Under the pieces are notes generated by a model, which was not told the origin of the DNA, ran no database searches, and saw only the letters and a list, made by a program, of their open reading frames with translations. Positions 62,623 through 64,000 of a DNA stretch of 64,000 nucleotides are shown piece after piece (position 1 is the first letter of the stretch; each line of letters opens with the position of its first letter). The stretch lies in assembly GCF_019049655.1 (NCBI RefSeq), contig NZ_JAFMOX010000064.1:186001-250000 (forward strand). The letters run 5' to 3'. A program made the position numbers and the translations under genes. The DNA is from Rahnella rivi (lineage in GTDB: Bacteria > Pseudomonadota > Gammaproteobacteria > Enterobacterales > Enterobacteriaceae).

Positions 62623-64000
62623 TCATCGGTTTTTCAGCGCGCCCGGATCAGACTCCAGCAGCACCAGACTGCTGAGATCTGGCTGGTTTTGCTGACGCAG
62701 ATAATCTTCAAAGGAGAGGCGCGAATGGTTGCTCTCCCAGTCTGATTGCAGCTTACCGAGCAGATCAGTGGTTTTCGAGGTGTGCACCGGCGTGGTGGTG
62801 TCTGACTCCAGCCATCCCTTCACATATTTTTGGATATGCGTGGAAGTACTGGCGCGCTGATCCACCGACGCACTCACCAGAGCCCCCTTCTGATACTGGA
62901 TATTGGTGGTGCTCTCGGCCTTGTCATCAATCTGATAATACAGATAATTCTGCGAGTTTCTGTCGGTCGTCAGGTTGAGCTGTAAACCCGACGTCAGCGC
63001 TTTGTGGTAGCTGGCGACCAGATGTGACTGCTGCTTCTGCGAGATATGCCGATCCTGCGTGCCGGTACCGGTAATGCTGCTCGACTGCGACACCTGATAA
63101 GAGAAGGTGTCCACCTCGTCCGGGCGCATCGGGTTGGTTTTATCCACCGGCGTCTGAGAGACGGAGGCCGTGAAATCTGCCAGACCGGATACCATGTTTT
63201 TATCGGTCCGGGTCAGCGAGAAATACACCGGTTCTCTGGCGCTGCTTTTGTGCGTGGTCGCGCTCTCGCCATAATTCGAATTCAGCGCCGTAAAAGCATC
63301 CCTGAACATGGTCATCAGCGCATCGTCCGCGTTACCCCGGCTTCCCGCATTGTCGAACTGTTTCAGATACTGGTTCAGCGCCTGCGTCTGCTGATTTTCC
63401 GTACCCAACAGGGCGCACTTGCTCATATCCACGCTGATATTCACGGTGCCGTCGATCCCGGTGGATTTCACCGAGCGGGTACTGGCGTCAGCGTGAAAAT
63501 CCAGCGTCCGGGTGTTTTCAGTGCCCAGACTGGCGTGCAAATCCACCGACGTCAGCACCGAGGTATCAAACTTTGTCAGCCCGCTCAGATCGAGCTTCGG
63601 CGGCTGCGCCGTCAGGCCATCAATCGCTTTCTGAAAACCTTCCGCCATGTTCGCCAGCGCCTTGCGGTCGGCATCGCTCAGTGTGCCTTTGCTGACATTC
63701 ACCTGCACACCCAGCCCGTCATCATCACTGCCGAGCGTGATCTCCACCAGCGCGCCGCTGGCGGTTTTGATACTCAGGCTGATCTGATTGTCGGCTTTGG
63801 TGTGGAGTTGGGTTTGGGCGGCGACGTTACCCGCAGAACTGGCGGACTGAGCGGAGGTCTGCTTCATCACCGATTGCGAATAACTGCCGCTGTCGGTGGT
63901 AAAGCGTTCAAGCAGGGCGGCACCGAGTCCGGAAAAACGCGCCGCATTACCGGCGTTGCTGAAATTCGAGGCGAGCTTTGAAGACATCAGGTCGCTGGAA
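62623..64000 (-). CDS. Large Ser/Thr-rich protein of unknown function (may be incomplete)
   Basis: From ATG 63987 this is 454 residues, but the frame stays open to the window edge, so the true start could lie outside. It is rich in Ser, Thr, Asn and Gln, low in hydrophobic stretches, with no visible signal peptide and only one cysteine. The sequence looks repetitive at low level, with 'VSVDQRAST' and 'VSQSSSITG'-like segments, in the style of secreted or surface-exposed proteins, but I see no domain I can name. Confidence 0.75.
   Translation of the reverse strand, partial: SSDLMSSKLASNFSNAGNAARFSGLGAALLERFTTDSGSYSQSVMKQTSAQSASSAGNVAAQTQLHTKADNQISLSIKTASGALVEITLGSDDDGLGVQVNVSKGTLSDADRKALANMAEGFQKAIDGLTAQPPKLDLSGLTKFDTSVLTSVDLHASLGTENTRTLDFHADASTRSVKSTGIDGTVNISVDMSKCALLGTENQQTQALNQYLKQFDNAGSRGNADDALMTMFRDAFTALNSNYGESATTHKSSAREPVYFSLTRTDKNMVSGLADFTASVSQTPVDKTNPMRPDEVDTFSYQVSQSSSITGTGTQDRHISQKQQSHLVASYHKALTSGLQLNLTTDRNSQNYLYYQIDDKAESTTNIQYQKGALVSASVDQRASTSTHIQKYVKGWLESDTTTPVHTSKTTDLLGKLQSDWESNHSRLSFEDYLRQQNQPDLSSLVLLESDPGALKNR

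Noticed and set aside
1..64000. tRNA, rRNA, CRISPR, prophage or insertion sequence
   Set aside because: I looked for conserved tRNA arms, regularly spaced repeats, integrases and transposases and found none.

Overview
The window is chromosomal DNA of an Enterobacterales bacterium. About two thirds follows the gene order of the E. coli yhcO-aae-tldD-yhdP-rng-mre-csrD-acc-prmA-dusB-fis-yhdWXYZ region, with proteins that look clearly related to E. coli ones (Fis differs at about one residue from the E. coli sequence as I remember it). Several departures suggest a Yersiniaceae-type genome (Rahnella, Ewingella or Serratia-like) rather than E. coli: pmbA and yjgA/darP lie beside this block, aroQ and msrPQ sit between csrD and accB, and a complete barnase-barstar pair is present. 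The genus is inference. I see no rRNA, tRNA, CRISPR array, prophage or insertion sequence.

Layout. 1-4.9 kb: pmbA (cut by the window edge), darP, a secreted barnase-type RNase with its barstar, gabD and a LacA-like acetyltransferase. 5-9.3 kb: aaeXAB efflux operon and its divergent regulator aaeR. 9.3-22 kb: tldD, yhdP, rng, maf, mreDCB and csrD, all on the minus strand (envelope transport, cell shape, RNA turnover). 22-31 kb: msrPQ, aroQ-accBC, yhdT-panF-prmA and dusB-fis on the plus strand. 31-38 kb: a DoxX-like gene behind a Fur-box-like site, lpxP, a small orphan ORF, and the aapJQMP amino-acid ABC operon behind a sigma-54 promoter with two NtrC-like sites. 37.7-44 kb: a repeat-rich intergenic region, a lrgAB-type pair with a LysR gene, a CPA1 antiporter (yjcE) and the purine permease ghxP. 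44-64 kb: accessory genes: two GSTs, a MHYT-GGDEF-EAL protein, a chemoreceptor, a UgpB-GDPD-IMPase operon without permease, a TroA-fold/ModA-like pair, a RIO kinase, an isolated AT-rich SDR gene, several regulators, and two proteins I do not recognise.

Most unusual signals. Two copies of a ~113-nt element lie in the same orientation just after the stop codons of two unrelated transporter genes (aapP and ghxP). They fold into the same three-helix structure, and their differences keep the base pairs. The first copy abuts a ~325-bp long inverted repeat and a perfect (TTGAAT)8 tract. Other points are the intact barnase-barstar module, the Ntr-type control region of aapJQMP, a Fis-like site about 42 bp upstream of the predicted dusB-fis start, and a substrate-binding operon that may serve glycerophosphoinositol use.
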